DNA of 40,596 nt from Pseudomonadota bacterium. GTDB taxonomy: Bacteria; Desulfobacterota; Syntrophia; Syntrophales; UBA5619. The notes beneath the pieces were generated by a model that was not told the origin of the DNA, did not search any database, and saw nothing but the letters and a program-made list of their open reading frames with translations. Each line of letters opens with the position of its first letter. Position 1 is the first letter of the stretch. Below, piece after piece: positions 8,401 to 16,326 of this stretch. The stretch spans positions 1 through 40,596 of the forward strand of contig JAHJQP010000173.1 in the NCBI GenBank assembly GCA_018819165.1, in the 5' to 3' direction. The translations under genes were made by a program, and so were the position numbers.

Positions 8401-8946
8401 GGCATGATCGCGAATGCCGATTCTTCTACCATTTCCAGGAAATCAGATCGCGAAACGGTGGCAGTGGCAGGCGTTGTCAGCAACATCCGCGAGGTGATCA
8501 CCAAGCGAAAAGAGACCATGGCTTATGTTACGCTTGAGGATCTGAAGGGGTCCGTTACCGTCATCTTTTTTTCCGATGTCTATCGGTCCGCGTACGATTT
8601 ACTGCATGGCGACGATCCTCTGCTGATCAGGGGAACTCTCGATATTGCGGAAGACAGCATCAAGGTCATCGCAACGGAGGCAACGCTCCTGGCGTCTGCG
8701 GCTGAAAAACCATATCAGACCGCATATTTTACGATCGACGTGAAGAAAACATCCGCAGAGGATATCGAACTTCTAAGACGAAGCCTGAAGCAGTTTCCCG
8801 GAACGCAGGACGGATTCATCAGGCTTATGGAAGAGAGGTGCGAAACGGTCATCTACCTTGGAGAGGATATGAAACTGGATCTTTCGTGGCCGCTGAAAAA
8901 GGAGGCTGAACGGATTATCGGAAGCGGAGCGGCCCAGTTTTTGTAA
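5491..8946 (+). CDS. dnaE: DNA polymerase III alpha subunit
   Basis: This is the replicative polymerase catalytic subunit, 1151 aa against 1160 in E. coli. Domains in order are: an N-terminal PHP domain ('FVHLHVHTQYSLLDG', residue 5 on), the family C palm with catalytic Asp residues in 'MPDIDTDF' near residue 406, the nucleotide-binding 'GPGRGSAAGSLVAY' near residue 366, fingers with 'YRPGPMENVPEF' near 650, a helix-hairpin-helix region and a C-terminal OB fold ('VAVAGVVSNIREVITKR', from ~990). The start ATG is three bases after the guaB stop and has no good Shine-Dalgarno sequence, which suggests translational coupling. No residue loss or frameshift is seen. The gene ends in a convergent gap facing the cbpA-like gene. 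Confidence 0.98.
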   Translation: MKHADFVHLHVHTQYSLLDGTIRLDDLFQKAKAYQMPAVAMTDHGNLYGTIDFYKHAYKYGIKPIIGCEMYVAPKSRFDKAGYGIGETANHLVLLARNKQGYKNLIKLSTAGFLDGFYYRPRIDKEILAQYHEGLIGMSGCLHGEISGHLLRGNPDEAIRAANQYQEIFGEGNFFIEIMENGLPEQKAANQALIELSRRHDFPLVATNDCHYLNQDDAEAHEVLLCIQTGKTMEDSERMKFGTDQFYFRSPEEMKRLFSHCPEAIDNTINIAEKCNLTFEFGSILLPHFEINPDETLDERLKREATEGLAALLPKILKGENGNLQEQYVKRLRHELEIIRSMGFAGYFLIVSDFINYAKKKNIPVGPGRGSAAGSLVAYATGITNIDPIRYNLFFERFLNPDRISMPDIDTDFCPEGREEIIRYVTEKYGSDKVSQIITFGKMQARAVIRDVGRALNISYGEVDRIAKLIPNVLNIKLDDAIKREPRLQEEAKNNPRIKKLLDLSRALEGLNRHSSTHAAGVVISDLPLVERIPLCKSPKDDVVTQFSMNDIQEVGLTKFDFLGLKTLTVIKNTLRFIREGRGVEVDIDSLPLDDRPAYELLMRSNTDGIFQLESAGMKDILVRMKPDCIEDVIALIALYRPGPMENVPEFISRKQGKTKIVYEIPELQAILKETYGIIVYQEQVMQIAVAIGNYTLSEADTLRKVMSKKKSEEMESKEKPKFLEGARKKKIPEAKAARIWEKMETFGKYGFNKSHSTAYAVISYQTAYLKAHYPAEFMAALLTSEKDNRDKIISHITSCREMGINVLPPDINESKSDFSVVGENIRFGLAAVKNVGVGAIDSIISVREEGGRFVSLLDFCDRVDQRKVNKRVIESLIKCGAFDSTGNNRCQLMACYEDIMDQAQRRQRERSSGQVNIFENHGGKPLLDTGDSHLPDFPEWDHKELLANEKETIGFYITGHPLSRFSDRLGMIANADSSTISRKSDRETVAVAGVVSNIREVITKRKETMAYVTLEDLKGSVTVIFFSDVYRSAYDLLHGDDPLLIRGTLDIAEDSIKVIATEATLLASAAEKPYQTAYFTIDVKKTSAEDIELLRRSLKQFPGTQDGFIRLMEERCETVIYLGEDMKLDLSWPLKKEAERIIGSGAAQFL

Positions 8947-9040
8947 ACCGGGGGTTGTTTTGATAATATGGGACATGGGACCGAATCCAGGAGATTATTC
9001 CGAGAGGACCTACGGGGAGAGAATATTAAAAAGACCATAC

Positions 9041-9054
9041 ATGTAAGTTTACAT
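9041..9054. repeat. 14-bp palindrome between convergent genes
   Basis: ATGTAA (9041-9046), GT, TTACAT (9049-9054) is a perfect dyad in the 151-base gap between the dnaE and cbpA ends. A second palindrome, GTCCGCGGAC (9083-9092), is followed by CTTTTC. No convincing terminator is seen for either gene. Confidence 0.3.
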
Positions 9055-9097
9055 AACATATCTTATGAGACAATGACTCAGCGTCCGCGGACCTTTT

Positions 9098-10045
9098 CTA
9101 AATGCCCTCATCGGCCAGTTTTTTGATTAACTGCAGCTGTTTATCCGTGATTTTACGCGGGACCGCAATGCTGATCTTCACATACTGGTCCCCCTTCGCG
9201 GTGCCGGAACCTTTCATCGCGGGGACGCCGTAACCCTTCATCCGGATTTTGGTATTGTTCTGCGTTCCGGCGGGAATTTTAATCCTCTTGATCGTCCCGT
9301 CCAGGGTCGAGACATCGATACTGGTCCCCAGTACGGCTTGCGTGAAGGAGATTGATTTCTCAATATAGATGTCGTTTCCGTCCCTGGCGAAGACCGGATG
9401 GGACTGGACGATGATGTTCAGATAGAGATCGCCTCCGGGACCTCCGCGGGGTCCAGTATTTCCCTTGCCTGACAATCGTAGTTTCTTCCCGGTATTGATC
9501 CCCGCGGGGATCTTGACGCTGATCTCATCAACCTGCTGATCGCGCTGGAGCGCCAGCTTCTTGTCCACTCCGAAAACGGACTCCTCCAGGGTAATGGAAA
9601 GATTGTAATGCAGATCCTCCCCCTTCTGGGGCATCTGGTAGTACTCCTGACGCCTCTGGCCGAAGAGGTCCGCGAAGGGATCGCCGCCGCGGAATGTATA
9701 GGTTCCTTGTCTGCCGGCGCCGCGAAACCGTGGATCATCCTTTCCCGGGCCGCCGAATCCAAGGTCGCGGAGGATCTGGCTGAAGTCGACGTTTCGGAAG
9801 ATCTCCTCTTGGCTGAAACGCTGGCTGAACTGATCCGAGCCGAAACTGTCGTACTGTTTTCGTTTCTCCGAATCGCTCAGAACGGCATAGGCCTCGCTGA
9901 TTTTCTTGAACTTCTCTTCTGCTTCCCGGTTGTTCGGGTTGCGGTCGGGATGATATTTCAGGGCCAGCTTCCGGTAGGCCTTCTTGATATCCTCTGGACC
10001 GGCGCCTTTTTCCACTCCCAGGATCTGATAGTAATCCTCAGCCAT
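9098..10045 (-). CDS. cbpA: DnaJ-type co-chaperone, CbpA class (no zinc finger)
   Basis: A J-domain protein of 315 aa that stimulates DnaK ATPase and delivers unfolded substrates. Residues 1-68 form the J domain with the essential HPD motif ('LKYHPDRNPNN'). Residues ~70-130 are rich in Gly and Phe ('FGGPGKDDPRFRGAGRQGTYTFRGGDPF'). The two beta-sandwich substrate-binding domains follow ('GEDLHYNLSITLEE', 'IPAGINTGKKLRLSGKGNTG', 'VSTLDGTIKRIKIPAGTQ'). The four CxxCxGxG zinc repeats of true DnaJ are absent, so it is class II. It is the last gene of the minus-strand run and is separated from iorB by 73 bases that contain a promoter-like sequence, so it may be expressed independently. Confidence 0.93.
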   Translation of the reverse strand: MAEDYYQILGVEKGAGPEDIKKAYRKLALKYHPDRNPNNREAEEKFKKISEAYAVLSDSEKRKQYDSFGSDQFSQRFSQEEIFRNVDFSQILRDLGFGGPGKDDPRFRGAGRQGTYTFRGGDPFADLFGQRRQEYYQMPQKGEDLHYNLSITLEESVFGVDKKLALQRDQQVDEISVKIPAGINTGKKLRLSGKGNTGPRGGPGGDLYLNIIVQSHPVFARDGNDIYIEKSISFTQAVLGTSIDVSTLDGTIKRIKIPAGTQNNTKIRMKGYGVPAMKGSGTAKGDQYVKISIAVPRKITDKQLQLIKKLADEGI

Positions 10046-10080
10046 AAATCGCCCGATCGTATTTAGATTAAATCAACGAT

Positions 10081-10108
10081 ACCTTATGCACTGAATGCCA
10101 TTTGTCAA
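10081..10108 (-). promoter_or_regulatory. possible promoter of cbpA
   Basis: Read on the minus strand, a perfect TTGACA (10103-10108) is followed after 16 bases by TAAGGT (10081-10086), a weak -10. It sits in the iorB-cbpA gap. It is not a heat-shock sigma-32 consensus. Confidence 0.35.
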
Positions 10109-10118
10109 TGGGAAGTCA

Positions 10119-10691
10119 TCAGACAGCCCTTCCCAATTGGAAGGCTTTAAGATTTGCTTCGAGAAGTTTCGGTGAGAAGGCGTTCCTCAGCACCGTTTCC
10201 CAGAGTTCAAGCGGCAGTGGCAGACATGATGAGAGTGTGCCCAGCAGGACCGTATTGACGGCCCGGATATTGCCGGCCCTGACTGCAAGACCCGTGGCGT
10301 CGACCACCTTGACAATCCCGAACAGCTGCCTTACGGACTCGATTATATCCTCCGGATATACCGCATCGCCGAGATTAACGTCCGGCGGATAGAGTTCCTC
10401 CGTGTTGATGATGATCGTTCCTTCCGGTTTCAGAAAGTCCAAATAACGCAAGGTATCCATTTTTTCAAAAGAAACGAGGATATCCACGTCATTTTTTCTG
10501 GCAATCGGCGAATAGACCTTCTGTCCGTAACGGACATGGCTCGTGACGCAGCCCCCCCGTTGGGCCATTCCGTGCACCTCGCTTTTCTTTACATCAAGGT
10601 CTGCGGCCATCATGACCCGGCAGAGGATGTCGCTGGCAAGGAGGATACCCTGCCCGCCAACGCCAGCGATCAATATTCCCTTGGTATCCAT
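10119..10691 (-). CDS. iorB: indolepyruvate ferredoxin oxidoreductase, beta (gamma-domain) subunit
   Basis: IorB pairs with IorA to decarboxylate aryl pyruvates such as indolepyruvate and phenylpyruvate to aryl-acetyl-CoA, passing electrons to ferredoxin. I start it at ATG 10691 (MDTKGILIAGVGGQG), because the family opens with exactly this glycine-rich loop. An upstream in-frame start at 10712 would add seven residues inside iorA. The 190-aa size is normal. 'GGQGILLASDIL' near residue 9 and 'KKSEVHGMAQRGG' near residue 35 are family hallmarks. The start lies four bases after the iorA stop, so the subunits are made together. The pair points to anaerobic degradation of aromatic amino acids. Confidence 0.93.
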   Translation of the reverse strand: MDTKGILIAGVGGQGILLASDILCRVMMAADLDVKKSEVHGMAQRGGCVTSHVRYGQKVYSPIARKNDVDILVSFEKMDTLRYLDFLKPEGTIIINTEELYPPDVNLGDAVYPEDIIESVRQLFGIVKVVDATGLAVRAGNIRAVNTVLLGTLSSCLPLPLELWETVLRNAFSPKLLEANLKAFQLGRAV

Positions 10692-10695
10692 AGAT

Positions 10696-12510
10696 CTACA
10701 TCTGCTCCACAATCGCGCCGGATTTGCATAACTGCTGGCAGAGGCCGCAGCCGCTACAGATATTCAGGTCAATGACGGCGATCCCCTGCTGTTTTTTCCC
10801 CTCTTTCTTCTGATCACCTGAGGGATCAACGAGTTTCTTCCAAGCGATGGGAGGACAGCCAAGACCGAGGCAGAGCCTGCATCCGGTGCACTTCTCCGGA
10901 TCGACCCGAAGCGGTTTCCCCGGCGGCAATTTCTCCCTTTTGAACAGGACACAGGCGCGTCTGGAGATCACCACGGAGGGACCGGGTTTGGCCAGTTCCT
11001 CTTTCAGTACGGTTCGGGTTTTCTTCAGATCGTAGGGGTCAACCAGGCGGACGCTTTTGATTCCAAGAGCCCTGACCAGTTTGGCCAGATCAACCCCCAT
11101 CGTCTTTTCCCCCTGGAGGGTGAAACCGGTGGCGGGGTGTTCCTGCATGCCCGTCATGGCGGTGGTCAGGTTGTCGCAGATGACGATAAGCGCGTCGCTA
11201 TGATTATAGGCCATATTGAGCAGGGGCGTAATCCCCGAATGGAGAAAAGTCGAATCGCCGATCACACCGACCACCTTTCCCCTCCCCTTTTCTCCCAGGG
11301 CCTTGCTCATCCCGTGGGCCATGCCGATACTGGCCCCCATGCAGATGCAGGAATGGAGACCATCGAGAGGCTTCATAAAGGAGAGGGTATAGCAGCCGAT
11401 GTCTCCGGAAATGAAAACTTTCAGGCGGCCGAGGACGTAAAAGAGGCCGCGGTGCGGGCAGCCGGGGCAGAGATTGGGCGGACGCAGGGGAAGCTGGCGT
11501 TCCGGAAGAGCCCGCAAAATCTTGTCGTGACCGATAATCGCCCGTTCGACGATTCCCGGATCGAACTCGTTTGTGTAGGGAAAAATCGCCTTGCCGGTCA
11601 CCTCGATCCCCAGGGCGCGAACCTGTTCCTCGATGAAGGGGTCCAGTTCTTCAAGCGCATAGAGTTTCCTGACGCGTGAGGCGAACTCCCTGATCAGGCC
11701 GACAGGCAGGGGGTGTACCATCCCCAGTTTCACGTAAGAGTAGTTAGGAAAGACATCTTTGGCGTAATGGTAGGGCATCCCCGCCGTGATGATACCTACT
11801 TCCGGATCATTGATCTCCATGCGATTTTCGGGAAAGCTTTCGGCGAAGGCCTCCAACAGGCGCATCCGCTTTTCGACTTCGACCCGGCGCTTGCGGGCAT
11901 TCATCGGGACCATGACATATTTCTCCGCGTCGAAACGGATCGCGGTGCGGTCTTCCATAGTTTTAGGCGCTTCAAGCGTCACGACCGATTTTGAATGAGA
12001 CACGCGCGTGGTCGAACGGAGAAAGACGGGGGTATCGAACCTCTCGCTGATTTCGAAAGCGAGCTTGATAAATTCCTTTGCTTCCTGGCTATCGGATGGT
12101 TCGAGCATGGGGATCTTCATAAATTTGGCATAGTTGCGATTGTCCTGTTCGTTCTGGGAACTGTGCAGCGAAGGGTCGTCGGCGCTGACGACGACAAGGG
12201 CTCCGCTGATTCCGGTATAGCTTACTGTAAACAGGGGGTCCGCGGCGACATTGACCCCCACGTGTTTCATGACCACCATCACCCGGGCGCCCGCCAGAGC
12301 AGCGCCGATTCCGACCTCCATCGCCACCTTTTCATTGGGCGCCCATTCCGCATAGACCCCTTCGTAGGTGGCAAAAGCCTCCATGATTTCCGTACTCGGG
12401 GTCCCGGGATAGCCGGCGGCGAATCTCACCCCGCATTCATAAGCGCCGCGGGCGATCGCCTCATTTCCTGACAGCAATTCTTTCAAAAAACACCCCTTCT
12501 TTTTATCCAT
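10696..12510 (-). CDS. iorA: indolepyruvate ferredoxin oxidoreductase, alpha subunit
   Basis: The large, thiamine-diphosphate-dependent subunit of the aryl-pyruvate oxidoreductase. The pyrimidine-binding region comes first ('GYPGTPSTEIMEAFATY', residues ~35-50). The ThDP/Mg site is near residue 435 ('GVIGDSTFLHSG', ending in 'CDNLTTAMTGMQEHPATG'). The C-terminus holds ferredoxin-like 4Fe-4S motifs ('CTGCRLCLGLGCPP' and 'CSGCGLCQQLCKSG'), and both keep their cysteines. I prefer ATG 12510 to an in-frame TTG two codons upstream, although no clear Shine-Dalgarno sequence supports either. About 604 aa is usual. It may feed CoA thioesters to neighbours, but the adjacent thioesterase has no proven link. 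Confidence 0.95.
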   Translation of the reverse strand: MDKKKGCFLKELLSGNEAIARGAYECGVRFAAGYPGTPSTEIMEAFATYEGVYAEWAPNEKVAMEVGIGAALAGARVMVVMKHVGVNVAADPLFTVSYTGISGALVVVSADDPSLHSSQNEQDNRNYAKFMKIPMLEPSDSQEAKEFIKLAFEISERFDTPVFLRSTTRVSHSKSVVTLEAPKTMEDRTAIRFDAEKYVMVPMNARKRRVEVEKRMRLLEAFAESFPENRMEINDPEVGIITAGMPYHYAKDVFPNYSYVKLGMVHPLPVGLIREFASRVRKLYALEELDPFIEEQVRALGIEVTGKAIFPYTNEFDPGIVERAIIGHDKILRALPERQLPLRPPNLCPGCPHRGLFYVLGRLKVFISGDIGCYTLSFMKPLDGLHSCICMGASIGMAHGMSKALGEKGRGKVVGVIGDSTFLHSGITPLLNMAYNHSDALIVICDNLTTAMTGMQEHPATGFTLQGEKTMGVDLAKLVRALGIKSVRLVDPYDLKKTRTVLKEELAKPGPSVVISRRACVLFKREKLPPGKPLRVDPEKCTGCRLCLGLGCPPIAWKKLVDPSGDQKKEGKKQQGIAVIDLNICSGCGLCQQLCKSGAIVEQM

Positions 12511-12541
12511 CCCCAATCGTGTATGCAGAATCTCAATTTAA

Positions 12542-13219
12542 TCAACCCAGCAGGGAGATCTTCCTCTTCAGGTAAAGCGTCATCAGGGGATCAGTTGTCT
12601 TTTCCAGCGCCTTTCGGTAATATTCTGCGGCTTTGGCCGCATTGTTCATGGCCTCATAGACCCTGGCGATATTGCGGTAGTTGAGCAGCTCAAACGAGAG
12701 CGCCGTTTTTGTTTTCATCGCCTTTTCATACGAATCCAGCGCTTTATTAAAGTCATATTTCAGTTCATAACAAGACCCCAGGCTGTTATAGGCCAGGGTA
12801 ACGAGATCACTTCCCTCCCCCGCCCTGTCCAGAAAATCCTGATAGGCACTGATCGCCGCATCAACCTCCTGACGGTCGAAATAGAGATTTCCGAGCCGAT
12901 AGTAGGCTGTGATCGCTGCCCGGCTCCGCGGATACCGGGCGATAAGATCCTTACACCCCTTGATCGTTTCCGCATCACCCGCAGGAGAGCCGGCCTTCAT
13001 AGCGCTTTCAAAAACACGGGCGTAGGTATTGCCTGCGCTGCTTTCATAATTGAGCCGGTAGAGGTACCATCCGCTGGCAACCACGACAATCAGGAGGAAA
13101 AGCCCTGCCCCAGCGTAGATCCGGTTCCTGTTTTTTTTTGCAAACATCCGGACGCGGTAGAAAAAAAGTTGCAGCTTGTCCGGCTCCGTGAGCTCTTTCT
13201 TATCGATCTTTGCCGCCAT
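12542..13219 (-). CDS. membrane-anchored TPR protein (YfgM-like)
   Basis: About 225 aa from ATG 13219, which has AGAGGGAAA upstream and overlaps the end of the thioesterase by 20 bases. An upstream in-frame start is less likely because it lies entirely inside that gene. A basic N-terminus (~25-38) leads into one membrane helix ('IYAGAGLFLLIVVVASGWYLY'). Tetratricopeptide repeats then fill the rest ('AYYRLGNLYFDRQEVDAAISAYQDFL', 'AYNSLGSCYELKYDFNKALDSYEKA', 'YRNIARVYEAMNNAAKAAEYYRKAL'). This is the architecture of YfgM, a chaperone of the Sec translocon and periplasm, but similarity is mainly architectural. The protein is predicted to be inner-membrane anchored with its repeats in the periplasm. 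Confidence 0.8.
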   Translation of the reverse strand: MAAKIDKKELTEPDKLQLFFYRVRMFAKKNRNRIYAGAGLFLLIVVVASGWYLYRLNYESSAGNTYARVFESAMKAGSPAGDAETIKGCKDLIARYPRSRAAITAYYRLGNLYFDRQEVDAAISAYQDFLDRAGEGSDLVTLAYNSLGSCYELKYDFNKALDSYEKAMKTKTALSFELLNYRNIARVYEAMNNAAKAAEYYRKALEKTTDPLMTLYLKRKISLLG

Positions 13220-13649
13220 TGGTTTCCCTCTGCTCCTTAGATTTTCTGATAAATTGATTGATCTTATCTGCCGTTGTCGCCGGGATGCGAAGGACCTTTC
13301 CGTTCCTGTCGGTACAGGCATGCACGGTGTACCCTTCCGTGAGGAGATTTTGCCGGTTTTCGTCCCAGATGCGATAAGTGAACTTAATGCTGGCCCGCTT
13401 CAGATAGTTGATATCCGTTTCAACCAGAACGATATCATCGTAGTACGCCGGAAGAAAATAGTGGCAGTACGCCTGTGTGAGGGGAAGATTGAAACCGGAA
13501 GCCTCCATCTCCGTATAGAGGATTTCCATCTCCCGGAAAAGCTCGGTGCGTCCGATCTCGAACCAGCGGATATAATTGGTGTGATAGACGATGCCCATGG
13601 CATCGGTATCCGCATAGATGACCCTGATCTTAACGGGGGTTCTTTTCAA
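13200..13649 (-). CDS. ybgC: acyl-CoA thioesterase, YbgC/4HBT family
   Basis: A 149-aa single-domain hotdog-fold thioesterase. The conserved catalytic segment 'YADTDAMGIVYHTNYIRWFEIGRTE' (residues ~11-35) contains the family's Asp and the Tyr-His-Asn-Tyr run. Substrates in the family range from 4-hydroxybenzoyl-CoA to short acyl-CoAs and acyl-ACPs, and this sequence does not choose between them. The start is TTG 13649, supported by a strong GGAGGGG seven bases upstream inside the end of the apgM-like gene, which it overlaps by 20 bases. In other bacteria ybgC often sits near tol-pal genes. Here it lies between apgM and a TPR protein instead. Confidence 0.9.
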   Translation of the reverse strand: MKRTPVKIRVIYADTDAMGIVYHTNYIRWFEIGRTELFREMEILYTEMEASGFNLPLTQAYCHYFLPAYYDDIVLVETDINYLKRASIKFTYRIWDENRQNLLTEGYTVHACTDRNGKVLRIPATTADKINQFIRKSKEQRETNGGKDR

Positions 13650-14859
13650 GGAAGCCCCTCCAGTTGCCGATGAAAGTTTCCATGAAAAGATATCCCGGCG
13701 AAATGAGATTGCCTGTCAGGCCCGCCTCCCTTTCCCCGAAGGCGATCCCCCTGGCCTGGTTCTCCCCGGCCGAAGATGACAGGACGGCAAAGGGACTGGG
13801 ATCCCCGGTGTGTGTTTTGAGGCTGATTGGAGTGGGATGATCGCTTAAAACGACCACCCGGAAGTCCCCGAGACTTCCTATGCCCGCCAGGACCGTTCCG
13901 ACGACCTTTTCGTCGAAATCCTCGATGGCCTTTATCTTTCCTTCCACATTTCCCTCATGGCCCATCTCGTCGGGGGCCTCGACATGGACAAAAACCAGAT
14001 CGAGCTCCTTCAGGGCAGAAAGTGCCTTTTCGGCCTTTCCCAAATAGTTGGTGTCCGTGTATCCTGTGGCCCCCTCGACACTGAGGATGTCCAGTCCGGC
14101 GTAGACGCCGATGCCGTTGAGGAGGTCCACGGCCGAGATCATGCCGCCGCGGAGGCGATGCCGCTCCGTAAGCCTTTGCAGGTGCGGTGCCCTTCCCTGT
14201 CCCCACAGCCAGATGGAGGTCGCCTGCTTCAAGCCCCTGTCCCTCCTTTCCCGGTTGACCGGATGATGGGCAAGGAATTCCCGTGCGAGCCGCATCAGTT
14301 GCTTGATCTGTTCGGCCCCCTCACCCTGCGGAAGATACGGACCGACGGCCTTGCAGGTAATATCATGGGGCGGTATCGTGGCCAGATCCGCTTTCCCCCC
14401 TTTCCAAACCAGCAGATGGCGATAGCCGACCCCGGGGTAAAAGCGGAATGTTTCCGATCCGATCTTTTTATCGAGATCGCAGATGATCCTTTTTGCCTCG
14501 GCGGACGAGATATGACCGGCCGTAAAGTCGTCCATGACCGGATCGGTGCCGTCGCCGAGCGTCACGAGATTGCAGCGGAAAGCGACGTCCTCCGGCATAA
14601 GGGCGATCCCCATATTGGCGGCCTCCAGGGGGCCCCTTCCCGTGTAGCAGACGCGGGGATCGTAACCGAGAACCGCGAGGTTGGCCACGTCGCTTCCTGG
14701 CTGGAGACCGTGGGGAATGGTGTCGATCAGCCCCAGGGTTCCCCGGGAGGCCATCCGGTCCATATGGGGGGTCCGGGCATACTCCAGGGGGGTTTCCCCT
14801 CCGAGGAGGTCGAGCGGATAATCGGCCATCCCGTCGCCAAGCAAGACCACGTATTTCAT
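13630..14859 (-). CDS. apgM: archaeal-type phosphoglycerate mutase homologue, probable homoserine kinase
   Basis: A 409-aa member of the cofactor-independent (archaeal) phosphoglycerate mutase family in the alkaline phosphatase superfamily. The metal site opens with 'LLGDGMADYP' (residues 6-15). The nucleophile Ser lies in 'QPGSDVANLAVLGYDP' near residue 56, and 'YTGRGPLEAANMGI' follows. Later metal ligands are in 'VHVEAPDEMGHEGN' and 'LSDHPTP'. A subset of this family, found beside threonine genes in organisms without ThrB, has been proposed to be homoserine kinase. Here the gene sits 51 bases downstream of homoserine dehydrogenase, which supports that reading over glycolysis. Function is inferred from context and not shown by the sequence. 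Confidence 0.85.
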   Translation of the reverse strand: MKYVVLLGDGMADYPLDLLGGETPLEYARTPHMDRMASRGTLGLIDTIPHGLQPGSDVANLAVLGYDPRVCYTGRGPLEAANMGIALMPEDVAFRCNLVTLGDGTDPVMDDFTAGHISSAEAKRIICDLDKKIGSETFRFYPGVGYRHLLVWKGGKADLATIPPHDITCKAVGPYLPQGEGAEQIKQLMRLAREFLAHHPVNRERRDRGLKQATSIWLWGQGRAPHLQRLTERHRLRGGMISAVDLLNGIGVYAGLDILSVEGATGYTDTNYLGKAEKALSALKELDLVFVHVEAPDEMGHEGNVEGKIKAIEDFDEKVVGTVLAGIGSLGDFRVVVLSDHPTPISLKTHTGDPSPFAVLSSSAGENQARGIAFGEREAGLTGNLISPGYLFMETFIGNWRGFLEKNPR

Positions 14860-14910
14860 CAGAGCTGGTTTCCTCGTAAAAAATTTCTTAAATCATGATA
14901 TCCGGAGCCG

Positions 14911-16221
14911 TCAGAGTTTATCGTCCTCGATTCGTATCAGCATAGTTTTGCCCATGACCACATCGAGCCGGTCGATATCCTCCATGGCCCTGCGGACGTC
15001 CAGTTCCCGGGCTTTGTAGGTGGTCATGACAACGGGAACGGCGCCACCCTGTTTCCGCCCCTTCTGAATGACGGCGGCGATACTGATGTTGTTTTCACCA
15101 AGGATGCCGGAGATCCTGGAAAGGACGCCGGGGCGGTCGACTGCGGAGAAACGGAAATAATAATTCGTCCTGATCTGATCGAAAGGCAGCAGCCTGATAT
15201 CCTCGATAATCTCTTCATGGAGTACCCGCGGGGGAATGCGACCGGAGATCCCTTTGAGTACATCGCGTGCAATATCGACGATATCAGAGACCACGGCGCT
15301 GGCCGTGGGCATCATGCCCGCGCCCTGGCCATAGAGGAACACCGAATCCGCTGCGTCGCCGATGATGTGAAAGGCGTTGAAATTCCCGTTGACATTGGCA
15401 AGCAGGTGATCGAAGGGGATCATCGTCGGGTGAAGCCGCGCTTCGACCTCCTGGTCTCTTTGGATCGCGATGGCCAGAAGTTTGATCCGATAGCCTAGTT
15501 CATGTGCAAATTCGATATCCTGTTCGCTGATCCTGGTGATTCCCTCCCGGTAAAGATCTTCCAGACGTACTTTTTTCCCGTAGGCTAAGGAGAGGAGAAT
15601 CGCCAGTTTATGTGCCGCGTCGATCCCTTCGACGTCGTAAGCGGGATCGGCTTCGGCAAAACCAAGGGCCTGGGCCTCCTTCAAAACCACGGCGAATGCC
15701 TTCCCCTCGTCAGTCATTTTAGTGAGAATAAAATTGGCGGTTCCATTCATGATGGCGGAGATGGACAGAATTCGATTGGCGATCAGGCTCTCCTTTACGG
15801 TCTTGATGATGGGGATGGTCCCGCCGACGCTGGCCTCGAAGCCGATATTGACCCCGTGGCGCACAGCGCTCTGAAAGATCTCGTCCCCATGGGTTGCGAG
15901 CAGGGCCTTGTTTGCCGTGACCACGTGCTTTCCCTGACTCAGGGCTGCAAGGATGAAGGTGCGGGCCGGTTCGTAACCGCCCATGAGTTCAACGACGATA
16001 TCGATCCCCGGATCATTCAGGATGTCGCCGGCATCCGTCGTGAGCAGCGCGGTATCCACCGGTATCCCTCGCGATCTCCGGATATCGATATCCGCAATCC
16101 TTTTCAGATCGATCTTGGCGCCGAGTCGTCCGGCGATGAGCTCTCCATTTTCCTGAAGGAGCTTGACGAGCCCTGTGCCGATCGTTCCGAAACCGATGAG
16201 TCCTAAAGATATCTTTTTCAT
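14911..16221 (-). CDS. hom: homoserine dehydrogenase
   Basis: Reduces aspartate semialdehyde to homoserine with NAD(P)H, at the branch to threonine and methionine. From ATG 16221 the product is 436 aa. The frame extends to a TTG at 16245, but MKKISLGLIGFGTIGTG is the normal start. The Rossmann loop 'GFGTIGTG' is at residues ~10-17, 'VTANKALL' near residue 107, and the catalytic region 'GTANFILTKM' near 167 with 'GFAEADPAYDVEGIDAAHKLAIL' near residue 200. A C-terminal ACT domain ('DRPGVLSRISGILGENNISI', ~360-430) is where threonine feedback normally acts. It is followed by the apgM-like gene, the presumed next enzyme. Confidence 0.96.
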   Translation of the reverse strand: MKKISLGLIGFGTIGTGLVKLLQENGELIAGRLGAKIDLKRIADIDIRRSRGIPVDTALLTTDAGDILNDPGIDIVVELMGGYEPARTFILAALSQGKHVVTANKALLATHGDEIFQSAVRHGVNIGFEASVGGTIPIIKTVKESLIANRILSISAIMNGTANFILTKMTDEGKAFAVVLKEAQALGFAEADPAYDVEGIDAAHKLAILLSLAYGKKVRLEDLYREGITRISEQDIEFAHELGYRIKLLAIAIQRDQEVEARLHPTMIPFDHLLANVNGNFNAFHIIGDAADSVFLYGQGAGMMPTASAVVSDIVDIARDVLKGISGRIPPRVLHEEIIEDIRLLPFDQIRTNYYFRFSAVDRPGVLSRISGILGENNISIAAVIQKGRKQGGAVPVVMTTYKARELDVRRAMEDIDRLDVVMGKTMLIRIEDDKL

Positions 16222-16326
16222 GGTCTTTATTACCTGGAGTTGCAATTTATCGCCTGTGCTGCCATTTCCGAAAAGACTGCCAGTTTCTATATCAATTTGT
16301 CAGGCTTTGTCAAAAGAATTCATCCG

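Noticed and set aside
9083..9092. GTCCGCGGAC palindrome followed by CTTTTC as a dnaE terminator
   Set aside because: The stem would be only three base pairs once a loop is allowed.
13957..14898. 313-codon plus-strand frame opposite the apgM-like gene
   Set aside because: Shadow; the minus strand has full metal-binding motifs of the family.
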